Positions 8,683 to 17,380 of a stretch of DNA of 64,000 nt are shown one piece after another (the stretch's first letter is position 1; each line of letters begins with the position of its first letter). This DNA is from Ktedonobacter sp. SOSP1-85 (GTDB lineage: Bacteria > Chloroflexota > Ktedonobacteria > Ktedonobacterales > Ktedonobacteraceae), in NCBI RefSeq assembly GCF_016587415.1, contig NZ_BNJI01000001.1:4813501-4877500 (forward strand), in the 5' to 3' direction. The notes under the pieces were generated by a model. That model did not search any database and was not told where the DNA came from. It worked only from the letters and a program-made list of their open reading frames with translations. A program made the position numbers and the translations under genes.

Positions 8683-9217
8683 TGTGGGGGAGAGAAGAAG
8701 CACTCTTCTCTCCTGTCTATGAGCATATCCGAAAACTGCATTTTGGGTGAAGCTCAAAAAGCTTCCCATTAGCACGGAGAGTCTATCATTGTTCCCAGAT
8801 GGTAGACTTTTCATGACAATACCAATTTTCAGAGATAAGCATACAGTAACTCTTTGAGAGGAGATCAAGCGCTACCTCTTACAAGAATTCGATTCATGTA
8901 TCCTCTAATTCTTCCTTATTCTACCGTTTATTGAGAGATCGCGATGGAAAGGATGTGTATTAGGGTATATAACGATGACACGCAACCTCATTTTGCCCCG
9001 CTGCCATTAGGAACGTATTCATCATCGTGAGGAAACAAATTCTTTAGTATCAGTTCTTCGGTCTTGGCAGCCAATGACATGGGTTGGTATTGTAGGGGTC
9101 CGTATACCTTCGAGACAGAGAGGTGACTTGCTTCGGGCTTTTCTGGAAAGGCTGGCTCCTCCAACCTCGCATTTCCAACCATGGATACTACCTACTGGTA
9201 CCATTTGTCATGAAGTG
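8683..9217. other. Interval without a supported gene
   Basis: Short frames exist on both strands but have no ribosome sites or recognisable motifs. A plus-strand frame continuous with the next gene opens at 9074, but its first 48 codons look noncoding and base composition changes at about 9220. Confidence 0.4.
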
Positions 9218-10201
9218 ATGGTCAAACGCTATTCCCTAAACGAAAGAGCAGACAATCATAATAATGTGATATTTGTTATGTATAGAATGATGAGTGAAAT
9301 AAGAAAGGATCATGCTATAAATAACTTTCTCTCATATGATATCTTGCAAATACCGACAACTTTAGGAGTGATTAATGATTGTTGGAGATTGGCTGAGGCT
9401 GAGATGCAACAGGAGATAAAAAAATATTATCCAGATAAGCAGGAAGAGTTTATTACAGAGCTTTTTCATGGGAGATTTGCTTTCGCTTTAGAAAAAGCCA
9501 GTAATGACCAATTGATTGCTATTGCGTTTCTCAAAGATTTAATGGTTGCTTACCCCGACATACTAGAAACTGCGTTAGAACAGATCGCAAATGGTTTAGT
9601 TGCGGATGTCACCCTCCATAAAAGGTCAACAGAAAGAAAAACTGGTGGAGATTTAGGCTTGATGATCGTCAGACCTCAAATCATAAGAGACCAGAAATAT
9701 CTAATAAAACATGGCGATTATCGTCGAGGGATATTATGCCAAGCAAAAATGAAGAGCAAAGATAAAAAGTGGGGACAGTTTACCAGGCAGCAAAAAAAAC
9801 AATTACCTAGTAGAATGAGCTATTTATGCCTCCTCTTGTACAGCTATAAAGATCTAGAGAGGCGCGAATTAAACAATTACCAATGGTATGTTTGCAAAAA
9901 CGATGAAACATTAGATCAAGTAGCAGAATACCTTAAAAGAGACGAATTCCCTAGATTATTGAGTTCTGAGTCGATTATTGCAAAGATTGGCTTTGGAATG
10001 ATTGGCACAGATGATGATGCTATACTGGACGAAATTGTAGCCCCTAAGAAAAACACAGCATTAATTATCAGACTGTTTTGGCCTAATGGACCGTGGAGTG
10101 GTCCTGATGGTGGCATCTATATAGGCACCAGTATACGCATCTATACTGCGCAAGAAAATGATGAACAATATTACAGGCAACAAAATGAAATGCAATATTG
10201 A
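9218..10201 (+). CDS. AT-rich gene with PD-(D/E)XK-like nuclease motifs
   Basis: From the chosen ATG the protein has 327 residues; the frame is open from 9074. The region STERKTGGDLGLMIV (Glu139 and Asp145 in this numbering), followed about 30 residues later by ILCQAKMK (Gln175, Lys177), fits the E...D...QxK layout of Mrr/PD-(D/E)XK nucleases. The rest is not recognised. The gene is clearly richer in A and T than its neighbours and uses AT-ending codons, a sign of transfer. It stands close to a STAND protein, so a defence role is possible. The start is uncertain and the ribosome site weak. Confidence 0.5.
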   Translation: MVKRYSLNERADNHNNVIFVMYRMMSEIRKDHAINNFLSYDILQIPTTLGVINDCWRLAEAEMQQEIKKYYPDKQEEFITELFHGRFAFALEKASNDQLIAIAFLKDLMVAYPDILETALEQIANGLVADVTLHKRSTERKTGGDLGLMIVRPQIIRDQKYLIKHGDYRRGILCQAKMKSKDKKWGQFTRQQKKQLPSRMSYLCLLLYSYKDLERRELNNYQWYVCKNDETLDQVAEYLKRDEFPRLLSSESIIAKIGFGMIGTDDDAILDEIVAPKKNTALIIRLFWPNGPWSGPDGGIYIGTSIRIYTAQENDEQYYRQQNEMQY

Positions 10202-10544
10202 TATGTGCTGATTATCCTACAAATTGTTAGAGTTACTTGCTCTCGTCTGATGCAGCCCGAAGTTACACAATACTTTCTGCGAGAGACGGAAGGAACTGGC
10301 CGAACTGCTCAGTATTGCTGTGTAAACGAATGTAGAAGGGTGATGCAGTCCCCTCTAGCTTCTCTTTAGCTAACGTTGCAAATGATGTTTACGAAGAAGT
10401 GATCAGATCAGAACAATGATGAGAGAACGTTTGTCTTAACAAATTTGTGGTTCTAGAACCTCGCGAGTCAGAAAACGTACTGAGCGACATCTAGAGGGAA
10501 AGGGAATAGTTATCGCTGTCTTACCAGATTCTGGCATCAGGAGG
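10202..10544. other. Interval without a supported gene
   Basis: No convincing gene. A short frame ending near 10335 (KELAELLSIAV) resembles the tail at 5437-5523 and may be a remnant of the same kind of protein. Confidence 0.3.
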
Positions 10545-10581
10545 AAGAGGCTGAAGCGATGCTGTTTTACTTCAGCCTCTT
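10545..10581 (+). terminator. Rho-independent terminator
   Basis: AAGAGGCTGAAG at 10545-10556 pairs perfectly with 10570-10581 and is followed by TT and a pyrimidine-rich stretch. It probably ends transcription coming from the AT-rich gene. Confidence 0.65.
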
Positions 10582-10750
10582 TTGTGTTCTCTCTTGATGA
10601 ACACTTCAATTGTTAGGCGAAGGAAGTGTTCCTTCTGTTCTTAGCTTCTCCTGGATTAGGACAACTTCATGCCATACGAAACTATGCCAATGAACTAGTT
10701 TCCATTTATTTGGCAGCCAGGAGAGGTGAATACTTCTCAGTTGAGGTATC

Positions 10751-10778
10751 CTCGTTGACTTCATTAACAGTCAACGAG
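10751..10778 (-). terminator. Hairpin over the stop codon of the SCO5389-like gene
   Basis: CTCGTTGACT at 10751-10760 pairs with 10769-10778, a perfect 10-bp stem. The TAA stop (10764-10766) lies in the loop. It may stop transcription or protect the 3' end. Confidence 0.45.
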
Positions 10779-11156
10779 TTCAGGACTCTGATTAAGGAGT
10801 TGACTTCTAGGAGAAATGAATGTTTCATAGCTCTCCTGATCAAAATGGTCTTTGGGGAAGAGCGCAACCCGGTGACAATTCTGGAAGGCCAGTTTGACGC
10901 CAAAATGGTCCTCTAAAGCGGTACGCATAGAGTCGCTAGCAAGGACACGTAGCAGTTGACCACGCGCCTGCTCGCTAGGTGGTGGCGTCTGATTGTCCAC
11001 AAAGCTGGCCTCACTCCGTGCGAGCTTGCCTGCCAGTTCCTCGATAAGATTCCAGGCATAGGGGAGCGAGTCCTTGATACAGGCAAGAAAATCATTTTGT
11101 GAGACGGAACCCTGCTGGGCTTGCTCCAATAAGGTTGGGGAAACCGTAAGAGACAT
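10764..11156 (-). CDS. SCO5389-family protein
   Basis: The protein has 130 residues. MSLTVSPTLLEQAQQG, SLPYAWNLIEELA, DNQTPPPSEQARGQLLR and FGVKLAFQNCHRVALF match, as I remember it, the small conserved protein typified by Streptomyces SCO5389, whose function is unknown. AAAGGAG stands nine bases before the ATG at 11156, so this start is preferred over an upstream one. The gene follows the CooC-like ATPase gene by 63 bases on the same strand, and the two probably form an operon. The last 30 residues are less conserved than the rest. Confidence 0.75.
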   Translation of the reverse strand: MSLTVSPTLLEQAQQGSVSQNDFLACIKDSLPYAWNLIEELAGKLARSEASFVDNQTPPPSEQARGQLLRVLASDSMRTALEDHFGVKLAFQNCHRVALFPKDHFDQESYETFISPRSQLLNQSPELVDC

Positions 11157-11219
11157 CGCAATACTCCTTTTGGCTACTGATGTTCTCTGGTTCAAGAATG
11201 GAGAGAACATTTGTCCGAT

Positions 11220-12185
11220 TTACAACGATACAGAGGTGAGCATAGCACTCAAGGAAAAGCTGGGGGCGATTTGTGTGGTAACATCTTCCCCAAGGCTTGT
11301 ATTCATCCAGGCAAGCGCATTTCGACGATGAAACTCGACCGCCTGGCGGTAGAATTTCTCCCAATCCTGCGAACAGCCATCGACAGCTCGCTTCATGACT
11401 GCAAGTGCGACCTGAGCGTCTTCTTCTAGCGCGGTTAGCGGGAGGATTTCGCCTTTCTCCATGGCCCGCACATACGATGAACGTCCAAACCAGGTGAGGA
11501 GATTCTCCTCTACATACTTACGCACAAAGGTGAGATCATCCTCAGTCTCAACCTTGTTCGCAATGACCTGCAAATGCACGTCGTAGCCGCGTGCATATTC
11601 TGCGTACTGACGGTAGACGCCGAGTGATTTCCTGGTGGGTTCAACGACCAGGAACGTGATGTCAAAGCGCGTAAAGAGACCAGAAGCAAAACTATCTGCA
11701 CCAGCCGTCATGTCCACGACCACATACTCATCTGGTCCCTCAACACAATGATTGAGGAGCAGTTCAACCGCACCTACTTTTGAGTGATAGCATTTGAGTC
11801 CCAGATCTTGCTCCTGGAATGGCCCCGTAACCAGGAGCTTGACTCCGTTGCTATCGCGACCAAAGTAGGAGAGCAGGGCATTGTCTTCGCGCACACGCCA
11901 GAGGCGGGAGCCGCGCCCAGGAGGCGTGGTTTTTGTCATCACCGACGCCCGAGGGATGCGCTCATTCGAGCCGCGCAGATACTCTTTTATTCGTTCCATC
12001 TCCAGCCCCAATGCAGGGATGTGTGCCAGTTCATGCTCTGAGAGCCCCAGCGCTTCTCCAAGATGCTGATTGATATCGGCATCAAAGGCCAGAATGGGAA
12101 CTGGAAAGCAAGCAAGAGAACGGCAGAAGAGGGCTGACAATGTTGTCTTTCCACTGCCCCCCTTACCTACAAACGCAATTTTCAT
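11220..12185 (-). CDS. CooC/MinD-type P-loop ATPase
   Basis: The protein has 321 residues. It starts with MKIAFVGKGGSGKTT, the deviant Walker A motif of the MinD/CooC/ParA class. The switch region VVDMTAGADSF lies near residue 157, and ANKVETEDD near 210 is the guanine/adenine-specificity type motif. CooC-like proteins help load nickel or other cofactors, or act as membrane-associated switches. It probably forms an operon with the SCO5389-like gene downstream. The first palindromic box (12211-12231) begins 26 bases upstream of the start codon, so the gene may share metal-dependent control with the divergent ABC importer. Confidence 0.8.
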   Translation of the reverse strand: MKIAFVGKGGSGKTTLSALFCRSLACFPVPILAFDADINQHLGEALGLSEHELAHIPALGLEMERIKEYLRGSNERIPRASVMTKTTPPGRGSRLWRVREDNALLSYFGRDSNGVKLLVTGPFQEQDLGLKCYHSKVGAVELLLNHCVEGPDEYVVVDMTAGADSFASGLFTRFDITFLVVEPTRKSLGVYRQYAEYARGYDVHLQVIANKVETEDDLTFVRKYVEENLLTWFGRSSYVRAMEKGEILPLTALEEDAQVALAVMKRAVDGCSQDWEKFYRQAVEFHRRNALAWMNTSLGEDVTTQIAPSFSLSAMLTSVSL

Positions 12186-12210
12186 ACCAACATACTTTCA
12201 CGTGTATTGT

Positions 12211-12231
12211 AAATGAGATCACATCTCATTT
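12211..12231. promoter_or_regulatory. Palindromic operator box 1
   Basis: AAATGAGATCACATCTCATTT has perfect nine-base arms around three central bases. The core GAGA-N5-TCTC recurs in boxes 2 and 3. It lies just upstream of the CooC-like gene. Confidence 0.6.
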
Positions 12232-12401
12232 GTTACTAGAGTATGCCATGGGCAGAAGAGAAAAACAAGGCTTTTTGCTGTCAATATTGATATGGCGTCT
12301 CATTTATGAAAAAATTGTCATACATTGCCCGAACGCTACATAGAGCAATCCTTTGAATGCTGTGTTATTCACTTGCATTGAGAGGCAACATTGTAGGACT
12401 T

Positions 12402-12418
12402 TTGAGATTGTGTCTCGT
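12402..12418. promoter_or_regulatory. Palindromic operator box 2
   Basis: TTGAGATTGTGTCTCGT carries the same GAGA-N5-TCTC core. It starts 23 bases before box 3, about two helical turns, so two dimers could bind on the same face. Confidence 0.6.
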
Positions 12419-12424
12419 TAGCTA

Positions 12425-12454
12425 TTGACACTGAGTCTCAATAAATGGTACTGT
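12425..12454 (+). promoter_or_regulatory. Operator box 3 overlapping a promoter
   Basis: TTGACACTGAGTCTCAA (12425-12441) is a near-perfect 17-bp palindrome. Its first six bases are a consensus -35 (TTGACA), and TACTGT at 12449-12454 is a weak -10 with an 18-base spacer. A repressor bound here would block the promoter of the metal importer. A Zur, Fur, MntR or similar metalloregulator is inferred from the gene it precedes. Confidence 0.55.
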
Positions 12455-12630
12455 AGAGGCATATTGATATATTGTATCGATAATTGCAACTATCGTCTGG
12501 CTCGTGAAAAGCTTGGTTGAAGACATGCTTCTCAGGCAAAGAGCTGAAGCATTCTCATAAGCTAGGCCGCTATTCCTGATTACAGCTTGTCTATGTTCCC
12601 TATTTCCGTTTTGTTCAAGGAGGATTCCTA

Positions 12631-13560
12631 ATGTCTCCCTCACGTCGTGCAGCACTTCCGTTTGTATTCTTCTGCATCGTCTTCCTGCTAGCCCTTGAGG
12701 CCTGTGGTGGGGCTAACGCTCAAGGTTCATCTAGTAGTAAAAAAACAATTGAGGTGGTTGCCGCCGAGAACTTCTGGGGCAGTATTGCCTCACAGGTAGG
12801 TGGAAGCCATGTACATGTGACCAGCCTGATTGTCGATCCCAATGCCGACCCTCATAGCTATGAGCCAACGACAGCCAATGCGCGCGTTGTGGCCGATGCG
12901 CAGTATGTGATTTTCAATGGGGCGGGCTATGATCCCTGGATAGAGAAGCTTTTGCAGGCCAATCCAGCCAGTGGACGCAAAGAACTCAATATAGGCGATT
13001 TCAATGGCAAGAAAGAGGGTGATAACCCTCATCTGTGGTACAACCCAGAGTATGTGACTAGTGTCGCCAACAAGATTCGCGACGATCTGAAAACGCTTGA
13101 CGCAGGAGATGCTGCCACATTTGACCAGTCAACACAAACCTTTCTCACAAGTGGGTTAAGGCAGTATCACACGCTGATTGCCGACATCAAAGCGAAGTAT
13201 AGCGATACACCGGTCGGTGCCACCGAAAGTATTTTCTCCTATCTCTCTCCTGCTCTAGGGCTCAAGTTGATCACGCCCTATTCGTATCTCAAGGCCGTCT
13301 CTGAGGGCGAAGATGTTACGGCAGGTGATGAAGTGACCGTTGAGCAGCAGATCAAGCAGAGAGAGATGAAAGTCTTGATCTACAATTCGCAGAATACTCC
13401 GAATAATATCCTGGCCCTGATCAACTTGGCGAAGGCTAACAATATTCCTGTTGCTACCATCACGGAGACGCTGACTCCGCCGACTGCTTCCTTCGAAGCG
13501 TGGCAATCAGCACAACTTCAAGGTATCGAAAACGCTCTTGCTCAGGCAACGGGTAAATAA
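12631..13560 (+). CDS. znuA: Zinc/manganese ABC transporter, solute-binding lipoprotein
   Basis: The protein has 309 residues and belongs to the cluster A-I family (ZnuA/TroA/MntA). A lipoprotein signal ends in LLALEACGG. Metal-site regions are DPHSYEPT near residue 70 and NPHLWYNPEY near 130. At the third ligand position, GATESIFSYL, Glu takes the place of the usual His, and the last site reads IYNSQNTPN. This is a known variant subgroup, so the metal is less certain. No His-rich loop is present. AAGGAGG precedes the ATG. It leads the operon with an ATPase and two permeases. The symbol is by family only. Confidence 0.85.
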   Translation: MSPSRRAALPFVFFCIVFLLALEACGGANAQGSSSSKKTIEVVAAENFWGSIASQVGGSHVHVTSLIVDPNADPHSYEPTTANARVVADAQYVIFNGAGYDPWIEKLLQANPASGRKELNIGDFNGKKEGDNPHLWYNPEYVTSVANKIRDDLKTLDAGDAATFDQSTQTFLTSGLRQYHTLIADIKAKYSDTPVGATESIFSYLSPALGLKLITPYSYLKAVSEGEDVTAGDEVTVEQQIKQREMKVLIYNSQNTPNNILALINLAKANNIPVATITETLTPPTASFEAWQSAQLQGIENALAQATGK

Positions 13561-13563
13561 CAC

Positions 13564-13597
13564 ATTGGAGCGGAAAGCTTCCGCTTTCCGCTCCAAT
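13564..13597. repeat. Perfect inverted repeat between the first two importer genes
   Basis: Arms 13564-13578 and 13583-13597 are perfect (ATTGGAGCGGAAAGC) with a four-base loop. Between a binding-protein gene and an ATPase gene such a hairpin often stabilises the upstream message or partly terminates, giving more binding protein. Confidence 0.7.
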
Positions 13598-13613
13598 AAG
13601 AGGTAGATATATT

Positions 13614-14480
13614 ATGTTTGAGATATCCTCTTCATCCGCTTCAGGTTCCGTTTCACACGCTTCCTCGCCTCTTATCCAGGTCAGGGACGCCACAGTCGTC
13701 CTCGGTGGGCGCATAATCTGGCAGCAGGTCAATTTCTCAGTTCAGCCAGGCGAGTTTCTGGCGATTCTGGGTCCCAATGGGGCGGGCAAGTCAACGTTGC
13801 TCAAAGCCATTCTTGGGCTGCTCCCCCTTTCAGAGGGCACTATTACCGTCCTTGGGCAACCGGCGCGCCGGGGCCATACCGCTATCGGCTATGTTCCCCA
13901 GCGACGACATTTTGAGGCCGATGTCCATGTACGCGGACGCAGTATCGTTCGTCTTGGGCTGGACGGCGCACATTGGGGACTCCCACTGCCATTGGTTCAA
14001 CCACGCCAGAAGCGTGAAGCTGCGTTCCGTGTGCAGGAGGCTATTGAGCGGGTCGGTGCGAGCGCATACGCGGATAGACCAATTGGCGAGCTCTCTGGTG
14101 GTGAACAGCAGCGCCTGCTGATCGCCCAGGCCCTGGTCAAGCGCCCACGTCTCTTGGCTCTGGACGAACCCCTTGACAGCCTGGATCTACGCAACCAGCA
14201 AGGGGTGGCAGGCGTAATCCGGCAGATCAGTCGCGAGACGGAGGCCTCGGTGCTCCTGGTTGCTCATGATGTCAATCCCATTCTCTCGGCGGTTGATCGC
14301 GTGGTGTATGTCGCCCATGGGCAGGTCGCAGTTGGCAAGCCTGAAGAGGTTATTACCACGGAGACGCTTTCGCGTCTCTACAATACCTCGATTGAGGTGC
14401 TGCGTGCCAGTGATGGGCGTATTGTCGTGGTTGGACAGCCTGAAGAGGAGGTCAGTTATCATGCCCATCGTCCTCGCTGA
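13614..14480 (+). CDS. znuC: Zinc/manganese ABC transporter, ATPase
   Basis: The protein has 288 residues with all ABC motifs: Walker A GPNGAGKST near residue 59, a Q-loop at YVPQRR, signature LSGGEQQR near 160 and Walker B LLALDEP. A His switch follows in LLVAHDVN. It supplies energy to the two permeases encoded next. The first permease begins inside this gene, overlapping by 20 bases, so translation is probably coupled. Confidence 0.9.
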   Translation: MFEISSSSASGSVSHASSPLIQVRDATVVLGGRIIWQQVNFSVQPGEFLAILGPNGAGKSTLLKAILGLLPLSEGTITVLGQPARRGHTAIGYVPQRRHFEADVHVRGRSIVRLGLDGAHWGLPLPLVQPRQKREAAFRVQEAIERVGASAYADRPIGELSGGEQQRLLIAQALVKRPRLLALDEPLDSLDLRNQQGVAGVIRQISRETEASVLLVAHDVNPILSAVDRVVYVAHGQVAVGKPEEVITTETLSRLYNTSIEVLRASDGRIVVVGQPEEEVSYHAHRPR

Positions 14481-15372
14481 CACCAATCCCTTCTCCTGGG
14501 ATCTGGTGGCGGATCTCCAACTCCTGTTTCACTATCACTTCATGCAAAACGCCTATCTTGCGGGGACGCTTGTAGCCGTAGCGGCGGGTGTCATGGGCTA
14601 CTTTATGGTCTTGCGCAACCAGAGCTTCGCGGGCCATAGCTTGGCCAACGTTGGTTTTGCAGGCGCAACGGGGGCGACACTCTTTGGCATCGCGCCAGTT
14701 CTCGGTCTCTTTCTGGCAGGTCTGCTTGCCGCTGTGGGGATTGGGACACTTACGAGCGCGACACGCCAGCATCGTCAAAGCGACATTGCGGTCGGTGCTG
14801 TATTTACAGCCTCACTGGCGCTGGGCTTTCTCTTCATCCATCTCTCGCCAGTCGAGTATGCGGGCAGCGTCTATACCGTGCTCTTTGGCAATGTACTTGG
14901 CATTAGTGATACCGATGTGACGATTATTACCTGCTCAACCCTGCTCTTACTCCTTATCATGTTTTGTATCGGGCGCCCCCTTTTTTTTGCCTCTCTTGAT
15001 GAGAACGTGGCGCAGACGCATGGTGTCCCAGTGAGTGCGCTCTCGCTTGGCTTCCTTGTGCTGCTGGCGCTGGAGGTGGCGGTTGCGGTCCAGGTCATCG
15101 GCGTCTTGCTCATCTTTGCGCTGTTGGTGACGCCCGCAGCGGTTGCGCATCAGGTAACGACTCGGCCAGGGGTGGCGGTGCTGATGGCCATCCTTCTGGC
15201 GCTGCTCTTTGCCTGGATTGGACTGGCCATTGGCTATGCCACGCCCTATCCAGTCGGCTTTTTCATTACCACTCTTGCCTTCGGAACTTATGTCCTGGCC
15301 CGTGGCTTGTGCCTGATTCGAACGACGCTTCTCCGTCAATATGCTCGTTCGCAAAGAGAGGAATTTATATGA
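14461..15372 (+). CDS. znuB: Zinc/manganese ABC transporter, permease 1
   Basis: The protein has 303 residues of the ABC-3 permease family. About eight hydrophobic helices are visible. Conserved family segments include MVLRNQSFAGHSLANVGFAG near residue 50 and FALLVTPAAVAHQV near 220. I chose the ATG at 14461, which overlaps the ATPase gene; the frame is open farther upstream but that part would overlap it fully. Its stop overlaps the start of permease 2 by four bases (ATGA). Confidence 0.85.
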   Translation: MPIVLADTNPFSWDLVADLQLLFHYHFMQNAYLAGTLVAVAAGVMGYFMVLRNQSFAGHSLANVGFAGATGATLFGIAPVLGLFLAGLLAAVGIGTLTSATRQHRQSDIAVGAVFTASLALGFLFIHLSPVEYAGSVYTVLFGNVLGISDTDVTIITCSTLLLLLIMFCIGRPLFFASLDENVAQTHGVPVSALSLGFLVLLALEVAVAVQVIGVLLIFALLVTPAAVAHQVTTRPGVAVLMAILLALLFAWIGLAIGYATPYPVGFFITTLAFGTYVLARGLCLIRTTLLRQYARSQREEFI

Positions 15373-16292
15373 GTTTGACCATCACAACAATGCTTCCTCC
15401 GTTTACCCTCAATCTTTGGCGGGACCTACAGGTGATGCTCAGCTACGACTTTATGCGCCAGGCCTTCCTCGCCGGAACGCTCTTGAGTATTGTCTGTGGA
15501 CTGGTGGGCTACTTTGTTGTCTTGCGCCACCTGGCCTTTGCGGGAGAATCCCTTTCCGATGTTACCTTTACAGGTGCGCTGGGTGGTGCGGCATTCGGCA
15601 TCAATCCTTTTATCAGCTTACTTGCCACCACTGTTATCGTCGCGCTTGCGATGGGAGGACTGGGAGAGCGCTTGCGGGGAAGGGATGTCGCGATTGGTAC
15701 TGTCCTCTCCTGGGTCTTTGGCGTAGGCGTCTTCTTTTTGAGCCTCTTCACAGCACATGTGAGCGGAACTGGAACTGGATTCTCGGGTGTCACCGTGCTC
15801 TTTGGCAATATTCTGGGCATTTCTTTGGATCAGCTAAGCACAATTGCCCTGGTGAGTAGTGGCGTTGTTCTTGTTCTTGTACTGTTCGCGAGGCCTTTGC
15901 TCTTCGCCTCCCTTGACCCTGATGTGGCAGCGGCTCATGGCTTGCCAGTGCGCCTGCTAGGGCTGGGATTTATGGTCCTGCTGGCCATCACGGTGAGTGA
16001 GGCGACCCTGGCCGTAGGTGCTCTTCTGGTTTTTGCGCTACTCCTCCTACCAGCCGCCATTGCCTACCAGGTCGTCGACCGTCCTTTTGTGGCCCTTGGC
16101 CTTGCCGCATTGCTCAGTATCGTCTTCACCTGGCTTGGCATTGTTATTGGCTTCTACACAGGATACCCAAGTAGTGTTTGTATCAGCCTGCTGGCCTTTC
16201 TCTGTTACGTGATGATTGTTGGGGGAACTGGTCTCAGGATGGAATTTAGAGCGAGGAGGATACGTGAACTTCTTATACTAGACAACAGATAA
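15369..16292 (+). CDS. Zinc/manganese ABC transporter, permease 2
   Basis: The protein has 307 residues and is a paralogue of permease 1, with the same family segments (VLRHLAFAGESLSDVTFTG and ALLLLPAAIAYQV). The ATG overlaps the previous stop in ATGA. Two permeases suggest a heterodimeric membrane channel, unlike the homodimer of the Escherichia coli importer. It ends the operon; no clear terminator follows. Confidence 0.85.
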   Translation: MSLTITTMLPPFTLNLWRDLQVMLSYDFMRQAFLAGTLLSIVCGLVGYFVVLRHLAFAGESLSDVTFTGALGGAAFGINPFISLLATTVIVALAMGGLGERLRGRDVAIGTVLSWVFGVGVFFLSLFTAHVSGTGTGFSGVTVLFGNILGISLDQLSTIALVSSGVVLVLVLFARPLLFASLDPDVAAAHGLPVRLLGLGFMVLLAITVSEATLAVGALLVFALLLLPAAIAYQVVDRPFVALGLAALLSIVFTWLGIVIGFYTGYPSSVCISLLAFLCYVMIVGGTGLRMEFRARRIRELLILDNR

Positions 16293-16309
16293 GAGGCGTA
16301 AGGACGTGT

Positions 16310-16446
16310 GGGAAGGTGTTTCAGGAAAGCTCTCTGCTCTCGCATAACGAATCACCGACTCTCGATACATCTGTAATCGCCATGCAATTTCGCGATGACT
16401 CATACCTTGTTTCACGAAGCGCTGTACAGCCTCGTAGTGCTCCACA
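16310..16446 (-). pseudogene. Transposase HTH remnant
   Basis: A minus-strand frame reads EHYEAVQRFVKQGMSHREIA and continues WRLQMYRESVIRYARAESFP. This pattern is that of an internal HTH of ISL3-like transposases. Nothing else of the element remains. Confidence 0.55.
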
Positions 16447-16520
16447 GATTACAGCATTCCCAATGACTCATTGAGTGTCATCAAAAATGCGTCAGACCCG
16501 GCAAAAAGGGTTCACTCCAA

Positions 16521-16582
16521 TCTGCCACCAATGCTCTTTCGTCTGACAAGAAGATATTGACACGCTATAGTCTAGTACGCGG
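16521..16582 (-). pseudogene. Remnant of a histidine kinase N-terminus
   Basis: The minus strand reads VLDYSVSISSCQTKEHWW, matching the first residues of the kinase at 2162-4234 (LDYVVSISSRQTKENWW). It shows that the second TetR-MFS block once included the divergent kinase gene. Confidence 0.75.
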
Positions 16583-16604
16583 CAAGAAGAAACTTCCCTT
16601 TAAG

Positions 16605-16650
16605 GAGAGTTTGTGGGCGTTGTACACTGATCTATAGATTGACCGGTATG
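16605..16650 (+). promoter_or_regulatory. Conserved promoter/operator region of TetR copy 2
   Basis: This is the counterpart of 4341-4385, with GAGAGTTTGTG and TTGTACACTGAT conserved. Here it lies about 45 bases from the TetR start with no hairpin between. Confidence 0.5.
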
Positions 16651-16686
16651 CAAAATTGTGACGAGAGGGTCAGAGGAGGCGGAGCA

Positions 16687-17274
16687 ATGGAACAAACCTC
16701 AACGAGCGATCAGACACAGGACTTAAAAGAGAAACAGCGCCAGGAGCGGGAGCAACTAATTCTGAGCGCGGCGGAAGAGGTACTCTACGAGAAAGGGTAT
16801 CACGATATCTCCTCCATCGATGAGATCGCTGCGCGCGTAGGCGTTGCTAAAGTTACCGTCTATCTGCATTTCCCGAGCAAGGAAGACCTGGTCTTCGCCA
16901 TCTTTCTGCATAACTTCGACACATTTGTACGCGTTATTGATGAGGTTCTTAGCGAGACTATGCTGCCGCGCCAGCAGCTTGAAACGATCCTGGCGTGCAT
17001 GTATGGCGGCTTCTCTATCAAGCAGATCCAGCCACTCTACAATAGCGTCGACATGAAGCTCCTCTTTGAGGTCAGTCGTGAGCAGGAGGGGCTGCGCCCG
17101 TGGGTGCAGCTCGCGGTGCGCGCCGGCTCCATTCTAGAGGCAGGCAAGGTCAGTGTCGACTTCGATTCTGTAATGCCCACAAGCGCCACCTTTTTCAGCC
17201 TGCTCTCGCCCCACAGCTATGAACGCCTGGTCCTTGGTGAGTACATGGCGTTCAAGACCTGGTCCAGCACCTGA
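16687..17274 (+). CDS. TetR/AcrR-family regulator, copy 2, frameshifted C-terminus
   Basis: The protein has 195 residues. It is a paralogue of 4505-5137 with the same HTH (IDEIAARVGVAKVTVYLHF). It has one residue inserted before the HTH and three missing near residue 180. Near 17255 one base is missing relative to copy 1, so the last helix is replaced by FKTWSST and a stop. The lost frame would have read LVQHLKHIYFN as in copy 1. Function may be impaired or altered. AGGAGGCGGAG precedes the ATG. It is upstream of the MFS gene it probably controls. Confidence 0.8.
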   Translation: MEQTSTSDQTQDLKEKQRQEREQLILSAAEEVLYEKGYHDISSIDEIAARVGVAKVTVYLHFPSKEDLVFAIFLHNFDTFVRVIDEVLSETMLPRQQLETILACMYGGFSIKQIQPLYNSVDMKLLFEVSREQEGLRPWVQLAVRAGSILEAGKVSVDFDSVMPTSATFFSLLSPHSYERLVLGEYMAFKTWSST

Positions 17275-17380
17275 AACACATCTACTTCAACGACAGCTCC
17301 ACACACTCCCTAGCGAGTGCCGCAGGCGCGAAAAGTCATGCCAGGGAAGGCCTAAGAGCGTAGAAAGGGGATACAAGCCC

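Noticed and set aside
10626..10916. Plus-strand frame of 96 residues
   Set aside because: It overlaps the SCO5389-like gene in antisense and has no family match or ribosome site.
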